From Volutella citrinella (lineage: Eukaryota; Ascomycota; Sordariomycetes; Hypocreales; Nectriaceae): 64,000 nt of DNA. The DNA is taken from contig JAWZSP010000009.1 of the NCBI GenBank assembly GCA_034401135.1, positions 496,001 through 560,000 of the forward strand, read 5' to 3'. Below, piece after piece: positions 42,344 through 55,700 of the stretch. Both the position numbers and the translations under genes were made by a program. Each line of letters starts with the position of its first letter. The stretch's first letter is position 1. The notes under the pieces are model-generated. The model was not told where the DNA came from. It did no database searches and saw only the letters and a list, made by a program, of their open reading frames with translations.

Positions 42344-43127
42344 ATGTCGAGCTCAAACTCTGGAGGCTCGGGTGGGCGATCAATGGAGTCGCGCACCGGC
42401 AGAACAAAACAGAGTAAGTTTCCCCCCCTCCCCCGCCAAACCCTCTCGCCGCAGCCAAAATCTATCATCACCCCTCCCGCCTCTGCCATGCCAGGTGCGG
42501 ATAGTGCACTCGGATAGCGCCCTAGGGTGCCTGCGTCGCACGTGCAAATGCATCTGCACGTAACCTGAGACCTATCCGGATCGACCACCGCCGTGCAGCA
42601 TTGCCAATGTTTCATTCCTTCGCTGCATGACATGCAGTAACCCCCACCGCCGAATCACGACGCCCAAGTGACCTTGACGAGCTAACGCGGTGCCTCTCTT
42701 TTCCACAGGGTACAACACTCGGGGAGAACGCCTCGTCGCAGGCATCGTGCCCCTCACCCTCGACCAGAACTACGTGCTCCTGATCCAGTCCACACGGCGC
42801 AAGGGCTGGGTGCTGCCCAAGGGCGGCTGGGAGTCAGACGAGACATGTCAGGAGGCGGCCGAACGCGAGGCCTGGGAGGAGGCTGGCATCACGATTCAGA
42901 TTAACTACGACCTGGGCGACATTGAGGAGAAGCGCCCGCCCAAGTCTTCCAAAGACCGAGCCCGCTACCATTTCTACGAAGGGACGGTGACGGGCGAGTA
43001 CGACGAGTGGCCAGAGCGCCACAAGCGAGAGCGCCAATGGTTCACCTTTAGCCAGGCGTGGGAAGCTCTCTCGTCACGGCCGGAGCTACAAGATGCGCTG
43101 CAACGGTGCACCATGAATCGCCTGTAG
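42344..43127 (+). CDS. Nudix hydrolase, diphosphoinositol polyphosphate phosphohydrolase type
   Basis: Predicted 162-residue cytosolic or nuclear enzyme. Exon 1 is 42344-42413 and exon 2 is 42709-43127; the intron is 295 nt (GTAAGT...GCTAAC...CCACAG). The complete Nudix box lies at residues 62-84: G62-x5-E68-x7-R76-E77-x2-E80-E81-x-G83, which binds the metal ions. Upstream RKGWVLPKGGWE and the downstream YHFYEGTVTGEYDEWPE match the DIPP/Aps1/Ddp1 group, which cleaves pyrophosphate from inositol pyrophosphates and diadenosine polyphosphates. Length is right for this group (150-200). The Ser/Gly-rich N-terminus is not conserved. Confidence 0.9.
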
Positions 43128-44913
43128 CACGCGCTCTCGGCTTACACACGTACCAAACACACAAACACAAAAAACGGAGTTGAGGAGTCGGGTCCCAGGT
43201 TTCCCACGATGCTTACTTGGTGTGGTGGCCTTTTGCTGGTTTTTCTTCTTCTTCTACTACTACTACTCTGTCTTGTCTTCCTTGGTCTCCAGTCGTGTGC
43301 TTCTCTTGGCTGGATAAAATGGATTTATGAAACGAAAACAAATCAAGAGGCCATTGTCACATGGAGCATCTACTCGACGGCGTTTTTACGGCTTGGGTTC
43401 ATGATAGAAAGGGGGCATTTCACACCACGAGCACGAACTCGGAACCAAACCAAAGGGAGGGAAACACTGAGCCGCATGTCGCGTTGCATATTACTGAGCA
43501 TATGAAAACAAACAAAGACGAGAGCAGGTATTGCCGGAAAGGGGGCCTTGGGAGAGCGAGCTTGGAGTCAGGCGGATGAACAATTAGATGGGGACAGAGG
43601 TGCAGAACGCGGCTCGGTGGCAGAGGGCAAATGCATGGACGAGGCTTGTGTTTTTTTTTCGGCATGATGCATGACATGGAGCATGGTGAAAATAGCCCTC
43701 ATGGGAAATACACGAAAAGGTGGCCAAAATGAAAACAAGGCTCAAAGCATGGGGCAGCATAGCAGGGCAAGGCAAAGGGGAAAGGCATACGCTCCGCACT
43801 CGGGGAGACACAGAATAGAGAGGCATCCGCAATATGAGCTCAATACTAGCGTTGGGGTGTTGAGACGCAAGCAGCAGCACAGTCTCAGCAGTCGCAGTTC
43901 TGAGGAGAGAGGGGGAGGGGTCAGCTGTGAGGTCATCGCCAGAGGCAAGAGTAAGGGAAGGCAGAGGGGGCAGCAAAGATGATGATGTGCTGTACAGTGA
44001 AGGACCAGGGGCCTTGAGGAGAATGGCGACGTCAATCTCATATGTCATAGCTGGCCAGGGCTTGGATGCATCCTGCTACCCCTCCACTAATGTTTCTGGC
44101 GCTGCAACTACTGCACGAGGTGGGAGAGGGGAACCCAACTTGATATGCCGCAGCTGGTGCAGTCCAAAGGTGCTACTAATCTTAATTAATTAATTCAATG
44201 ATACCTGTGGCGATGTCTGCCCCGAAATATTAAATCTTTGCAGTCAATAGGAATAATAAATGATCAGTCCAGGGCGACGGGAGCAACCCACCCTCTGGTG
44301 GCAGAGAAGGACTGCCCCGCCATGGGCATCACATTCTCTGTCTCCCCTTTGCCCCTCATTCACCCCCCCTTCTATTGGCTTTTTTCTCGCCCCTCCCTGT
44401 CGGTGCTTCTTAGTGCCGGGCCATGCTTACGTCTTTAATACCTGTGCCACTTTGGACAATTTGTGGCAGGCCACAAGTCCATGACATGAGCAGGAGGAGG
44501 GACTGACCCACGCCATGACCAAGCAAGTGCCAAGCTGCTGGCCCATCAGTTTAGTACGGGATGGGGGACGAATACGCCTGGTTACTCAGGGACTATTACT
44601 AAAACAGGTACGCGACCTGTACCATTGTTGCGGAGTATCGACACATGGGATCTGGGCGTCACATGAGAATGCACGTGATCTTATCGATAACACTTCTCCC
44701 TGCATGTGTGGTGTGGCAGCCACCTGAAGCGAGCGGCATTGACAAGACCACCATTCCTGCCCACGGCGCAACGACTTTGATGACCCGATGACAAGCCCCG
44801 ACAATACGAATTCATGGGCACAGACACCCTGATCGCTTGAAAACACCGCTACCGACTCTGCACCTGATCCTCATGATACTATAACCCGCCAACCCGACCC
44901 AAGCCACAACAAC
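43128..44913. other. intergenic region, no gene seen
   Basis: About 1.8 kb between two genes on the same strand, holding the Nudix 3' UTR (with a CTT/CTA triplet tract at about 43245-43270) and the LSM1 promoter. No exon is supported. Confidence 0.45.
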
Positions 44914-45693
44914 ATGGAAAACCTCTCCATCTCCGATGCCCCTCCGGCGCAGCATCAGCAGCAGCAACCCCAGCAGCCCGGTGGCCGCGGTGGCGCCCCT
45001 CCGGGGCCGACTCAGCTGCCTGTTCAGATGTTCACGACGGCCGCCCAGCTCCTAGACCTGACCGACAGTACGGACTCCTTGTAGATGCATTTCCCCGCCT
45101 CTTATGAACCCCCAAGCGGCCGCCAGTCTGCTCTACTACGACGCAATGACGAACGCGAGGGCGGACCAAGGGATAGCCGGGCTATTCAAGGAACCGAGTG
45201 CTGACCAAGGCCTGAACTTTTGCAGAGAAGCTGATGGTTGCGCTGCGCGACGGGCGGAAACTGATTGGCGTGCTGCGAAGCTGGGACCAATTCGGTGGGT
45301 TGTGACCTAGCCCCGAGGAGGAGCAACGGCTGGAACAAGAGCTCTACTAACTAACACATGCTACGCGCAGCCAACCTCGTCCTGCAGTCGACGACGGAGC
45401 GCATCTTCGCCGCCAACCCCGCCACGGCGGGCACCGCGCACCCGACAGGCCTGTATGCCGATGTGCCCCACGGCATCTTCCTCGTGCGCGGCGAGAACGT
45501 GCTGCTGCTGGGCGAGATCGACCTCGACAAGGAAGACGAGCTACCCCCGGGTTTCGAGCTCGCCGACGTGAGCGTGGTGCGGAAGCTAGCCGACGACAAG
45601 AAGGCCGCCGACCGGGCCCGGGACAAGACGCGGCTTAAGAAGCTGGCCACGCTGGGCTTTGAGGGGGAGAACATGGGCGAGATTCTGCTGTGA
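44914..45693 (+). CDS. LSM1: Sm-like protein Lsm1 (mRNA decapping complex)
   Basis: Cytoplasmic subunit that defines the Lsm1-7 ring, which binds oligoadenylated mRNA 3' ends and promotes decapping in P-bodies. It has 181 residues in three exons: 44914-45067, 45226-45294, 45371-45693. Splicing gives [35 protein letters not shown], a complete Sm1 motif with the conserved D-G-R-x-L-x-G. The Sm2 motif is GIFLVRGENVLLLGEID. The Gln/Pro/Gly-rich N-terminus and the extended charged C-terminal helix (KLADDKKAADRARDKTRLKK) are Lsm1 features absent from other Lsm proteins. The middle exon is only 69 nt and easy to miss. Confidence 0.94.
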
Positions 45694-46505
45694 AGCGGTG
45701 GCCGCAAGAAGGAGGGGGAACGGCTGGCTCATGATCTTGGCTTTTGTTCTAACTAATTCAGGACTCTGATATGGGGGTGGTCGAGGCGGCCTGCGGGCAG
45801 AATATTGTGAAATGCCCTGCTGCGCCGTGGCGAGAGAAGAGAGTGCGGCTTGCATGCCGGGCTGGGGACCTGCCTGGCTGGGATTTGCTTTTAAATGGCC
45901 AAGGGGGCGGGTGATTAGTTGATTAGCATGAAATATGAGGCGCAATGATCCCTAATGGGTTGCAGTGAGGTGAGGTGAGGTGCGATGCCAGAGGTTGCGA
46001 GAAGTGTGGAAAGATGGACTCTGAGGAAGAAAACTCGTGGGTATAGAGAAAAGAGCAAGACTCGGACAGAGCCGGATTCAAACTTCCTATAATACCAGGG
46101 GGAAGGCATACAAGACATAGACCATGAACATGTTGAGTTGCGATCGTGAGAAAGGTAAAGCTCATTCTCGTCGTGGAAGCCACGCAATGACATTCATATG
46201 CTGCGGGCTCACCCATCTCGACAGGCAGGTTCATACTGGTAAAGATATTTCTACTATACACTCTGCTCTCTATATTGTGTGGAGTCCACCCGCTATTGGT
46301 ACACGGCTATATGCCTCGAATGCAATGCCAGGTAATACAAGCAAGGCTGCCTCCAAGCTCGGCCAGCCATCGTGCCAAACGCCATCGTTGTAAATCATAC
46401 AAAAAATACATTTCTCCCGCTTCAGGGAAACATCTCTTCTCCGTTGCTCGTCGATTTATTTTCTTCTTTGCCGTCATCTCAGGCTCGTCCCTCGTCGACC
46501 TCGCG
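45694..46505. other. convergent 3' interval, no gene seen
   Basis: Between converging LSM1 and the next minus-strand gene. A small (AGGTG)n-like run (TGAGGTGAGGTGAGGTG, about 45967-45983) is the only repeat. No exon is supported. Confidence 0.45.
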
Positions 46506-47492
46506 CTACGGCTCTCTCCTTCTGCGCAGCCTCGCAAACATGGGCACCGGGGGCGCATCGCCGGGCCCTTTGATGCCGCCCAGCAGCCAGTCGGTCAGCC
46601 CGACGACCTTTGCGCCGACACCGCCCTCCCAGTCGCCGCCAGCCTGGGCATGCTCGATGGTGTGGCTGAGGATGCGGCCCTCGGCGTCAAAGTCGAAGAT
46701 GAAGAGGCCGGTGAAGCACTTGTCGGGTTCGCGGTGTAAAAAGGGCAGGGCGCGAGCGATGACACCCCGACCGCCCCGGTCGCGCTCCTCGCACCAGCGC
46801 ACGACGAGCTGCTCGGGCATGGCGCCGGGGTGCCGCGGCAGAAAGGTCAGGGGCTCCGACGTCATGCGCTCGGCGAGGATCTCGAGGCGCACGTTGCCGA
46901 CGACGGGCACGCGGTTCCAGGCGATGGGCGACGTCCACAGCGCGGCGTTGTAGGCGACGCGGCCCGACACGACGGGCAGGTGCGGGTGCGTCGAGGGGAA
47001 GAGGTGGAGCGAGATGTTGGGTGCTAGGATGTCGTGAGGGAGCGGGGACTGGAGGAGAGTCGGGAGGCGCTCCTGGAGGATACGCAGGGCTGCGAGGACA
47101 AGAGTCAGTCAACAGTGACAGAGATGGACGTGCACGATATCACATCGTGTCTAGTATTCAAGGAGGAGAGGGACCGGTCACATACTCTTGCCCAGCTTGG
47201 CCTTGTTGGGATCTTTGGGTCCGTCGGACGATTCTCCAGAGGCGCCCCATCGGGCAGTCGACGAGTCGAAGTAGTCACTCTGGGACGGCCGTGAGGGCGG
47301 GGCCAAGGTTATTGTGTCATGCTCGCGGCGGCGGGAGACGTGCTGCACCTTGGCCCTCGCCGAGCTGAAGCTCGACAGGTGGCGGCGGCGACGGAGGAGC
47401 GGACGATGCGCATGGTTGTGGTGTGGCAGCAGACGGAGAGTCGCCCGGGCGGCCGGGGCGGCGGCGGGGCGGGTGAGGACGGGCGCGGCCAT
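46506..47492 (-). CDS. predicted mitochondrial protein, conserved in fungi, unknown function
   Basis: Predicted 296 residues. Exon 1 is 47492-47186 and exon 2 is 47089-46506 (intron GTATGT...TCGCAG, 96 nt). The N-terminus (MAAPVLTRPAAAPAARATLRLLPHHNHAHRPLLRRRRHLSS) is a strong mitochondrial presequence rich in Arg and Ala, without acids. The mature part begins QSDYFDSSTARWGAS. The folded core is DPNKAKLGK-TLRILQERLPTLLQSPLPHDILAPNISLHLFPSTHP, then VVSGRVAYNAALWTSPIAWNRVPVVGN, and ends in an FDFDAEGRILSHTIEHAQ segment. The last part is reminiscent of the NTF2-like/SnoaL fold in strand pattern, but I cannot confirm a family. No catalytic motif is evident. Confidence 0.82.
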
Positions 47493-49260
47493 TGAGCGGT
47501 CAGCGCAGCGGAGGGGGCGGCCTCATGGATCGGAGCTCTGTCGCTGTGCAGCCCGGTGCTTGTGGGTGAGGCTCGGCGATGCAGCCGCGGGTCTGGGAGC
47601 GAGCGAGGACGGGTCGTGACGTTATGATGCGGGCGGGAGAGTAGCTCGTGGTGGTTTGTAGGTCGTTTTTCGGGGGGGGCAATCCCGGGACGATGGACGG
47701 GGCGGGTGGAGCATTATTTTTTTTAGGCGGCCGCGCATTGGACGGCTCCGGACAGTGGATGGCAGGGCTGTAGGAGAAGCTGTGAGCCTCTATGAGGTAC
47801 CGACTGCGCGGGGCGTGGCGGCAGAGATACTTTTGGCTTGTTGCTGGGGCCTGGGGGGAGATGGCGTGGTGGCAGTGTGTTGGTTGTTCGGACGAACACC
47901 CAGCCCCGTCAGGGCGAGGAGGTACAGGGTTTTGTGATATGGATGGCGAGATTGACTACATATCTGATTACAGCTCTTTTGTTTTGTTTTTCCTGGCGCT
48001 GAAATGGGAGGTAGGGGAGAAGAGAAGCCCGTAGGCTCGGTGATCTGGACGCTGAACAGTCCTCCAAATCAGCATGCGTCTCCCGCCATCAGTCAGCTGT
48101 CGCGAATAAATGACCATTCCACAGTGCCACGTATCAACAGCTGCAGGTTCGAGGTTCTTGACACAACGCCAGCACAGTATTAGCGTTTCCCCAACTGTGG
48201 GATGGGTTCAGCTAAAGACTGCCTGCAGGAACACATATTGCTTCGTCGCATCTCTTGGCCTAGGGTAAGTTGCTGCTAGGGACCATCTTACTCCCTGAGT
48301 TTGCATAGCGGGCAGCAAGTCAAGCCCGATTGAGCTTGCGTCACTACTAGTAGTCCATGGGTGCCGTGAATGGTTGATTAATGCTTGCGACAACAGTGAA
48401 TGGGAGATGGGAGGCCGCGCAACCATGGTCTGTCCGGCTACGACTGGCGAGCCCTGACACCCGGTTGATAAAATAAAGGGCTACATCGGGAAGCGGGAGG
48501 AGGCGAGCTGGGGTCCTCTATTTTTGTCACCTGCAATTTCCAGGTCCCTGTGTTCGCCGGCATCCATCCCGTCATCGGGGGGCCCCGTCTTACACAGCCT
48601 CATTTGAGATTGACTACAGTACGTAGTGCAGTCTAATGCGCAGTACGAGAATTAAGGCCGACGTCAAGTCACCGATGCTGATGACGGGACTTTGCCATGC
48701 CCAAGTTGACATCCCATCCCCTTACTCATCACGTGATGCGTCAGCTGGTTGGTGCAGGCGCCCGTCGATGCCCCGTGGCAGCGCCATGTGGTTTCAACAA
48801 GCTGCCCGGGTGCTGCTGGTGCCTTTGGCGAGTGGCTCTGGCAGCAAGAATTTGCTCCACTCGCTCCCTGGGCGCTGCCTGTGACGACGGCGATTCCCAC
48901 TAATTACTGGATTGTGCCAGCCCGCCGACCGCTGACGTACAGTGCCCAAGGCGCCGCCCACTAGGTTCTAGCGCTCCTGGGGGCCTGGACGGTGTGTTAG
49001 AGGCTGGTCGCGCATCCCAGGAGACAAAGGCAGTGGAGCCCGCCTTTTTTTCTGCCGCCTGCCTGTTGCTGCTCTCAGGCACTAACCCGTAATCCGCAAA
49101 CCGCCCCCATCCATCCACATCCACATCCACATCGCAACGTCAACGCACCTCAACCCATCACCATCGCCATCAAGCCCGTCATCATCAACCTCATCCCCCG
49201 CCCGTCTACAGCACACACCAGCCTACCTGCCGTCACTCCAGACGCCTTCAGTTCGCCATC
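47493..49260. other. divergent intergenic region, no gene seen
   Basis: About 1.8 kb between the mitochondrial protein (minus) and YPT1 (plus). The YPT1 side (49090-49260) is C/A-rich with CATCCA repeats, as in many fungal 5' UTRs. No exon is supported. Confidence 0.45.
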
Positions 49261-50593
49261 ATGAACCCCGAGTGGTGCGTATACCGTCCCTCTCCCTCCG
49301 CCAGTCGCTGCGTCCGCCTTGTTTGCCTGGCTGGCCCCATCCCCATCTGCCGCCTCCTTTGCGATAAACCGCCTCTACGCCAGTCCAGCTGCTAACTCCC
49401 TCGTCGCAGAGTCCTCCATCTCCCCTTAAAACCCTTTCTTCGTTACGTCGCCAATGCATGGCCGCCCCCGCCATAACCCTACTGCTGCCGCAAACGCCGA
49501 CCGCCCCCTTCCGATGACGCCCGCCCGCGCTCTTCGTCTTCTCTAGCTTTCTCTAACCATCTGCTGCTTCACAGATACGACTATCTCTTCAAGCTCCTCC
49601 TCATCGGAGACTCCGGTGTTGGAAAGTCTTGCCTGCTGCTGCGATTTGCCGACGACACCTACACCGAGTCCTACATTTCCACCATCGGTGTCGACTTTGT
49701 TTGTACCCCCCCAGCCGCTCTTCCTCATCTCCCATCGCTGACGCAGTATCCTCCACCCAGAAAATCCGAACGATAGAGCTCGATGGAAAGACTGTCAAGC
49801 TCCAGATCGTGAGTGCACCCTTCAAGCCGGTACTGATAACCATCGACCGTACTGACCAGTGCCACAGTGGGATACAGCCGGCCAAGAACGATTCCGAACC
49901 ATCACCTCTTCCTACTACCGTGGTGCCCACGGCATCTGCGTCGTCTACGATGTGACCGATATGGATTCGTTCAACAACGTCAAGCAATGGCTCCAGGAGA
50001 TTGACCGATACGCCACCGAGGGCGTCAACAAGCTGCTGGTTGGCAACAAGAGCGATATGTCTGACAAGAAGGTTGTCGAGTACTCAGTGGCCAAGGTAAG
50101 CCGTCGGAATTTCCCTTATCACCTTCATATGCTCCATGCATGGCATTCACGTGCCAAAGTTGGATGCTGCCTGGGGCTGGCAGCCTTATCGTGTCCCCGG
50201 TCGGCACCCTCCATTCATTGTCACGGTTTTAGTTGCTCGCCTAGCGTCATGACTCTGGATGGTGCCTGGACGTGCAGAGAGGTCGCCGGACCCAGTCGCA
50301 TCTGCGTCTGGACCCGCTCACTCGTACTCGAGATTCCCACCTGGCGCTCTTGTTCAACACCCCCGCGCTTGCTCACAACGCTGACCCGATTATAGGAATT
50401 CGCCGATAGCCTGGGCATCCCCTTCCTCGAGACCTCTGCCAAGAACGCCAGCAACGTCGAGCAGGCCTTCCTGACCATGGCCCGCCAGATCAAGGAGCGC
50501 ATGGGCACCACGACGGCCAACAACACGAAACCCAGCGTGCAAGTCGGCCAGGGCCAGGGTGTCGGCAACAACTCCAACCAAGGCTGCTGCTAA
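49261..50593 (+). CDS. YPT1: Rab1-family GTPase Ypt1 (ER-Golgi transport)
   Basis: Small GTPase controlling ER-to-Golgi traffic and autophagy, 202 residues in five exons: 49261-49271, 49575-49698, 49761-49808, 49868-50095, 50396-50593. Motifs in order: GDSGVGKS (P-loop), [14 protein letters not shown] (effector switch I), [12 protein letters not shown] (switch II), GNKSD, ETSAKNA, and C-terminal GCC for double geranylgeranylation. The effector loop and [16 protein letters not shown] are those of Rab1 rather than Sec4. Exon 1 is only 11 nt. The donor that gives the correct MNPE-YDYLFK is GTGGTG at 49272. The donor three bases later (GTGCGT) looks stronger but would create an immediate TGA. An in-frame Ser replaces the usual Thr in VVEYSVAK, a mild change. 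Confidence 0.96.
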
Positions 50594-52735
50594 GCGCCCC
50601 TACAGTCTCTTGTTGTTCCTGGATTTCCTAGGGTCAGGCAAGCAGATATGACGGAGTACGGACGGCTGGGGGGAAACCATCGGGGGCCATGCAATGCAAA
50701 GGGACATGATCGGACGGGTTCAATAACGATTTTGGGCTTTCCGCCGTCGCCGGCCCTTCCACTGCTCTTTTTTCTTGTTCGTTTTTTTTAATACTGCCGC
50801 ATCTTCTACCTCGAATATCTCCCTCGCTCGACCTCGACGCACAATAGACCAGACGCTTTTGCTCTCAGTTTATCCATCCGCAAGGCGCCAACATGCGCAC
50901 AGCGAACCCCCTCAACATCTGCCAGGACGACAAGGCTACATACACTTGGGCTGGGCTCATCTCTTGACGATATTTCTGCATTTCGAAAGAGGCATCCGCT
51001 GCCAATTGACATGTTTCTTTTCTTCGGAACGGGTTTATTGGGCTTGCTTCTCGGGCCCCTGCTCGTACTTGTGGTCCGAGACTTTAACCGAGGCTCGGGC
51101 TGGGCATTCGGGCTTGAGGCGGGACAGTGTCTGGTGGAGGAGTTTCCCTGCTTGTTGTGATTTTAGTCATTGTGAGAACGGGGGAAACATGCGAAGGGGA
51201 CCGAAAGTATCGAGAGGATGTGAAGGAGAGGTCAGGCAAGGGGAAGAGGAAACGACGGGAGGAATGGGGGTTGGATTGGAGGCCATTGCGGGACGGAATG
51301 GGGGCCAAGATTTTCCAGACATACGAACGACTTGGGGGGGTTTTGCGCGCGTGCACGAGTGTATTTTGTCTCTGTTACTCAATCTTTTTTCTCGCCCGGT
51401 CCTTGCTCTGCCGCGTCATCTCTTGATTGTCTCTTCGCTGCTCTCTCGCTGATGGAACCCAGCCGGAGTTGTGGACGTCCCTCTGCGACCCTCGTGTCTA
51501 CTCAACCTCTGACAGCAGCAGACTGTTTGACTTGTTGGTTGTGCCATCTCTCTATAATGTCGTTTCTTTTGCTCCTGTCTTCTTGAACTCTCCGCCCGGG
51601 CTTACGGTTGTAATGTCGCTGTGTCTAGTTGGAGAGGTGGGGGCGAGCTCATAGATGCTCGTCAAGTAATTAACGAGCCCAAGTGGTTGTTTGATCCTCG
51701 ATGAATTATCTAGACTTTCCCTCCATCCGGACCTGCCCAGTCTACGACATCTTTGACGTGGTTATGCCCATTTGTGAAATCGCATTGTGCGCCTCTGCCC
51801 GGTCTCAACACCACACAACTTCCAACGACACACAGCCGCACAACACCATGCCTGCATCCACAAATCCTACTGCAAGCCGTAAGCGCACACCGGCGGGCCC
51901 GGGTCTGTGCATCGCTGCGCTCCCACATTTCTGCGCAAGCAAAGCTGCACCCAAGCGCAAGCACGCCAAGGAAGCGCGGCAAAGGGCTCGTCGGCCGCCC
52001 TGCGTGCAAGTGGCTACGATAAGGACGGCTGCCGGGCGAATGAGACGGGGCTCCCTCTTTAATTTTACCTGCGCCAACAGGAGCGAGCCTGAGACTGGGG
52101 CGCGCGCTGTATGACGGAAGGATGCGTGCGTGTAGTAGACAAGAGGCCCGTGTTGGGCTAATGGTGTACAAAGGTATGTTGAATACGATGGAATGGAAAG
52201 GTGCCTGATATGGGACCTCATCGCTTGAGAAACCCACGGGCGTATTAGTGCTGGCGCGATGGTTGGCGCTCACAAACATGCCAATATGGCTAGGTAGACA
52301 AGCCTTACGATGCAGGACATCGCTCCAGTCCTTGATGGATTCACTGCATAGTGCATAGTAGGTAGGGCAGCCCATGGCAATATCATTGTGGTAGGTTCAA
52401 ACAGGTTTTACAAGACTCGACATTTCCATTATACAACACAAGACTAATATTACCATGCAACCCATCAAACGAATGTCTTTCTGCTCCCTGGCCCTCTGTG
52501 ACGCCGTCGTGGGGTATTATCGACCAATTGCCTGCTCCCATGTACATGTTTTGACATACCAGACAGGAAAAATAACTAAAGAAAATGTCCCGCGATCGGG
52601 TTCGAGTGTCATAAATCATAGGCCCGCTTGCCTTTACAGTAAGTGTGTACTGAGTGCAATGACGAGATGAAGATGCAATTGCGCCACATTAGCAGTGACG
52701 CAAACGCACGTAGGTGAGAAGTAAAGTGTTAGGGT
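50594..52735. other. convergent intergenic region, no gene seen
   Basis: About 2.1 kb between the 3' ends of YPT1 and the next minus-strand gene. A purine-rich stretch (51190-51270) on the plus strand follows the likely YPT1 3' UTR. Several ORFs of 130-220 codons overlap in opposite frames and show no domain. Confidence 0.45.
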
Positions 52736-55700
52736 TTAGGCAAGCCCGAGGAACTTAAGCGCCTTGCGGCTGTTGCCCCGACGGCTGTCGGCCTTGGGCA
52801 CAAGTAGCGGCATGATACGGCGGTCCTCCATATCCCAATCGCTGTCGCTGAGGTCCATGTCCTCCTCGACAACCGAGCGGCCACCCACCGCCGACTGCTT
52901 GCGGCGAGCCTTGGTGCGGCTGGTCTTTGACTTGGATGACTTGGACGTTTTGGCTGTCTCGGCGATGGATGGTGCCCGCGAGGAGAACCCAGGCGACGAT
53001 GGCCGACCCGTGCCGAATCGAGCCGTCATGGCCGGCGACATGGGCGGGCTTTGCGGACCGATGGTCACCTTAGGGAATGCAGAGAAGGTCCCCTGCAGCG
53101 GTGCCGGCTTGGCCTTGTCCTTCTTGGGCGACGGCTTCCTGGACGGCTCCTCGGGGACGTAAAAGGATGAAATCTCGGACAGGATCTTGAGAACCGTCGA
53201 GACGAAGGTAGCAATCTCCGACTCGCTTGCGCTCGATGTCAATAGGAAGTTTGCCTTGGAGATGGTGACATCGTAGGATGAGCTGGAGTTGGACGATAGC
53301 GAGGTGCCTAGGCGTGGTGAGGGCGCCTGCTCCATGCCATTGATGTTGGTGCCACGCAGGTTCGTGAATGGCAGCACATCCTTGCTGGCCGAGTCGACAA
53401 CCTGTGCTACTTTCATCAGGTCCACCCCGACGAGCTTCTGCAGGGCCAGCATCGTTGGCAGGTGCTCAGGCGGGTACTCGAGTAGGAGGTACCTAACCTC
53501 CGAGTGCAGAGTCAGGTATGTCTCGAGATGGGGAATGATGAGAGTTGCAAGGAGATATGAGTTGTTGAAAGGATTGTCGTGCGTCTGGCTGGTGAGAGGC
53601 TGGGCTGTGAAGGCCTGCATGGCGTTGGCGAGAAGATACCTTGGGTCCAGTTAGCAGCGTCTCAAGAAACACCTTGACCAGGGAAACCCTACCTAAAATC
53701 CAGCCTGCCACTGCGGCTCATGCCACTCGGCTTGTTACCTAGCTTCTCGAGCTGGCCGGTGATGGCTGAGGCGTAGTCCTTCTTGACGCCGCGCTGAGCC
53801 CCAATGGCCAGAATTTGGTCCATCCTACGGCCACTGGCTCGCGAGCTGGCTGTCCTCGAACTCCCCGGACGCGAGCTGCTCGGTTCGGCGTCGTGGAATA
53901 TGGGTCGCCATAGCCCCTCGAGCTCAGGCAGGAGAGGGAACTGAAACTGACGGTAACCCTGTGTTTCTGGCGGGAAGTGCACCTTGAGGACCGATCGCAG
54001 CGAGTTTTGGATCGTCACAGCCGTCTGCTGGCTGGTAATCTTGAACTCGTGGATCTTCTCGTCATTCTCCGACGTAAAAGGCGGAGGGGGAGGTGTCTTG
54101 GCCGGCGTGGGAGGGCGCTCGACTTGCACCGCCTGCACGGTGGCGGGCGCAATTTTGGGCGCAACCCATGTAGACTGTGAGTAGGCAAAGGGATCGTACT
54201 CTTCCGTGTAACTGTCCCGTGCTACGACGGCAAGCTCCCGGTACGACGTCTCAATACCGTCCGCGTCATGTAGCTGGTGAGATTTGGGTGTTCCTGGATC
54301 TGACACATGGGGACTGTCGGATTCGGATACCGTGGATGAAGGTGAGACAACCGGGTAACTTCCAGCTCGGAAGCCCCGAACTACGGAGTCGAGGATGACG
54401 TCCGGTACTTCATCCTTGAAGTGAACAACAAGGTCTTCCGAAAAGGGTAGGACAGGCATGAAGGCCATCTCCGGATCGGGAATCTCCTCTGCGTCGGTGC
54501 CTCGGTCAACGTAGGACGCCCTAGCAGGCTTGCGTTTCTTCTCTGCTGGCACAGGCGAAACCTTGACCGCGGCTCGATTGGATCGAACTACTACGGTGCG
54601 AGGGCCCTCAATGTAACTCAGGCGGCTTGGCCGCGACTGATTGGAGCTGTTGATGACCATGCACGAATGCCTGCGGCCCTCGACGGCCTTCTCGTCCTTA
54701 ACATTCTGCCCAGCTTCACACTCAGCCTCGCGCTCGAGCGCTGATGCATCTGAAGGAATGCACAAGTCCCGGTACTTGGGAGTGGCAGGATAGATTCGGT
54801 CCAGCGACTTGACTCTGCTCATGGTTGCCCGGCGTCCTGACTGTCGCATGTCCAGGATCGAGGCTTCCCCGTACACGACATTATCTGTGGAGCGGATGCT
54901 GAAGTCGTCGGATCGTGGGGTGAATACATCGGGCCCAATGACCGACTGGAAGTTGACGGATGCATATGTCTCGCCAATGCAACTGGGAGATTTGGCCAGG
55001 GTCTTGGGCATTGGCGGCGTCAGATTGGTGAAGCCGGGGTAGAGTGTCTCAGTGGGTTTGTCGTAGTGTGTGACCGCAAACATGGGGGAGCGTGGGCTAA
55101 CCACCTCCTCAACCGGCTCCTCGCACATGCTTTCAACACCATCCTGGTCCTTGGCGCCAAAGACAAAAAAAGGTGCGGCGTCGCCAAAGTTATCAGCATA
55201 GCCGTAGAGGGGAAGGCTGTTGCTGCGGGTGCGGGTGCCCAGGGTTAGGTCCAGCTCGTTTGAGGGCTGCAGGCTGGCCGTTTGACGATCCAGGGCGTCG
55301 GCAGCTCGCATCGCACGTGTAATTGGATCCTCAAACTGGTGGCTGAAGTCGTTCTCGCCGAAGTATTCGAACGTGCTCCCTCGCTTCCAGTCCCGCGTTG
55401 GGTTCTCCATCTCCGCCAGCCCGTCCTTGACGAGCCGGTGGAAGAAGCTCTCCGCCTGCTCAAAGTCGCCGTCCGTCTCATGCTCCATGATTGCCTTGAT
55501 GCACATTGCGTGGGCGCTTGTTGTGCCGCCATTGAGGAAAACGAGGCGCTTGCTGCTTGGCGTCGATCCCTGGAGGAAAGTCTGGGCGGCTTTGTTTCGC
55601 GCCATGGCAGCATCGTGTATTCTTTTGACAAGGCGGCGCGCATCGAAGCTATGGCTGATGTCGTCGTCGCTCTCCTTTTTCGCTGCATAGCTCTGGATGC

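Noticed and set aside
49275..49280. GTGCGT as the YPT1 intron 1 donor
   Set aside because: It would create an in-frame TGA at codon 5; the donor three bases upstream restores the invariant N-terminus.
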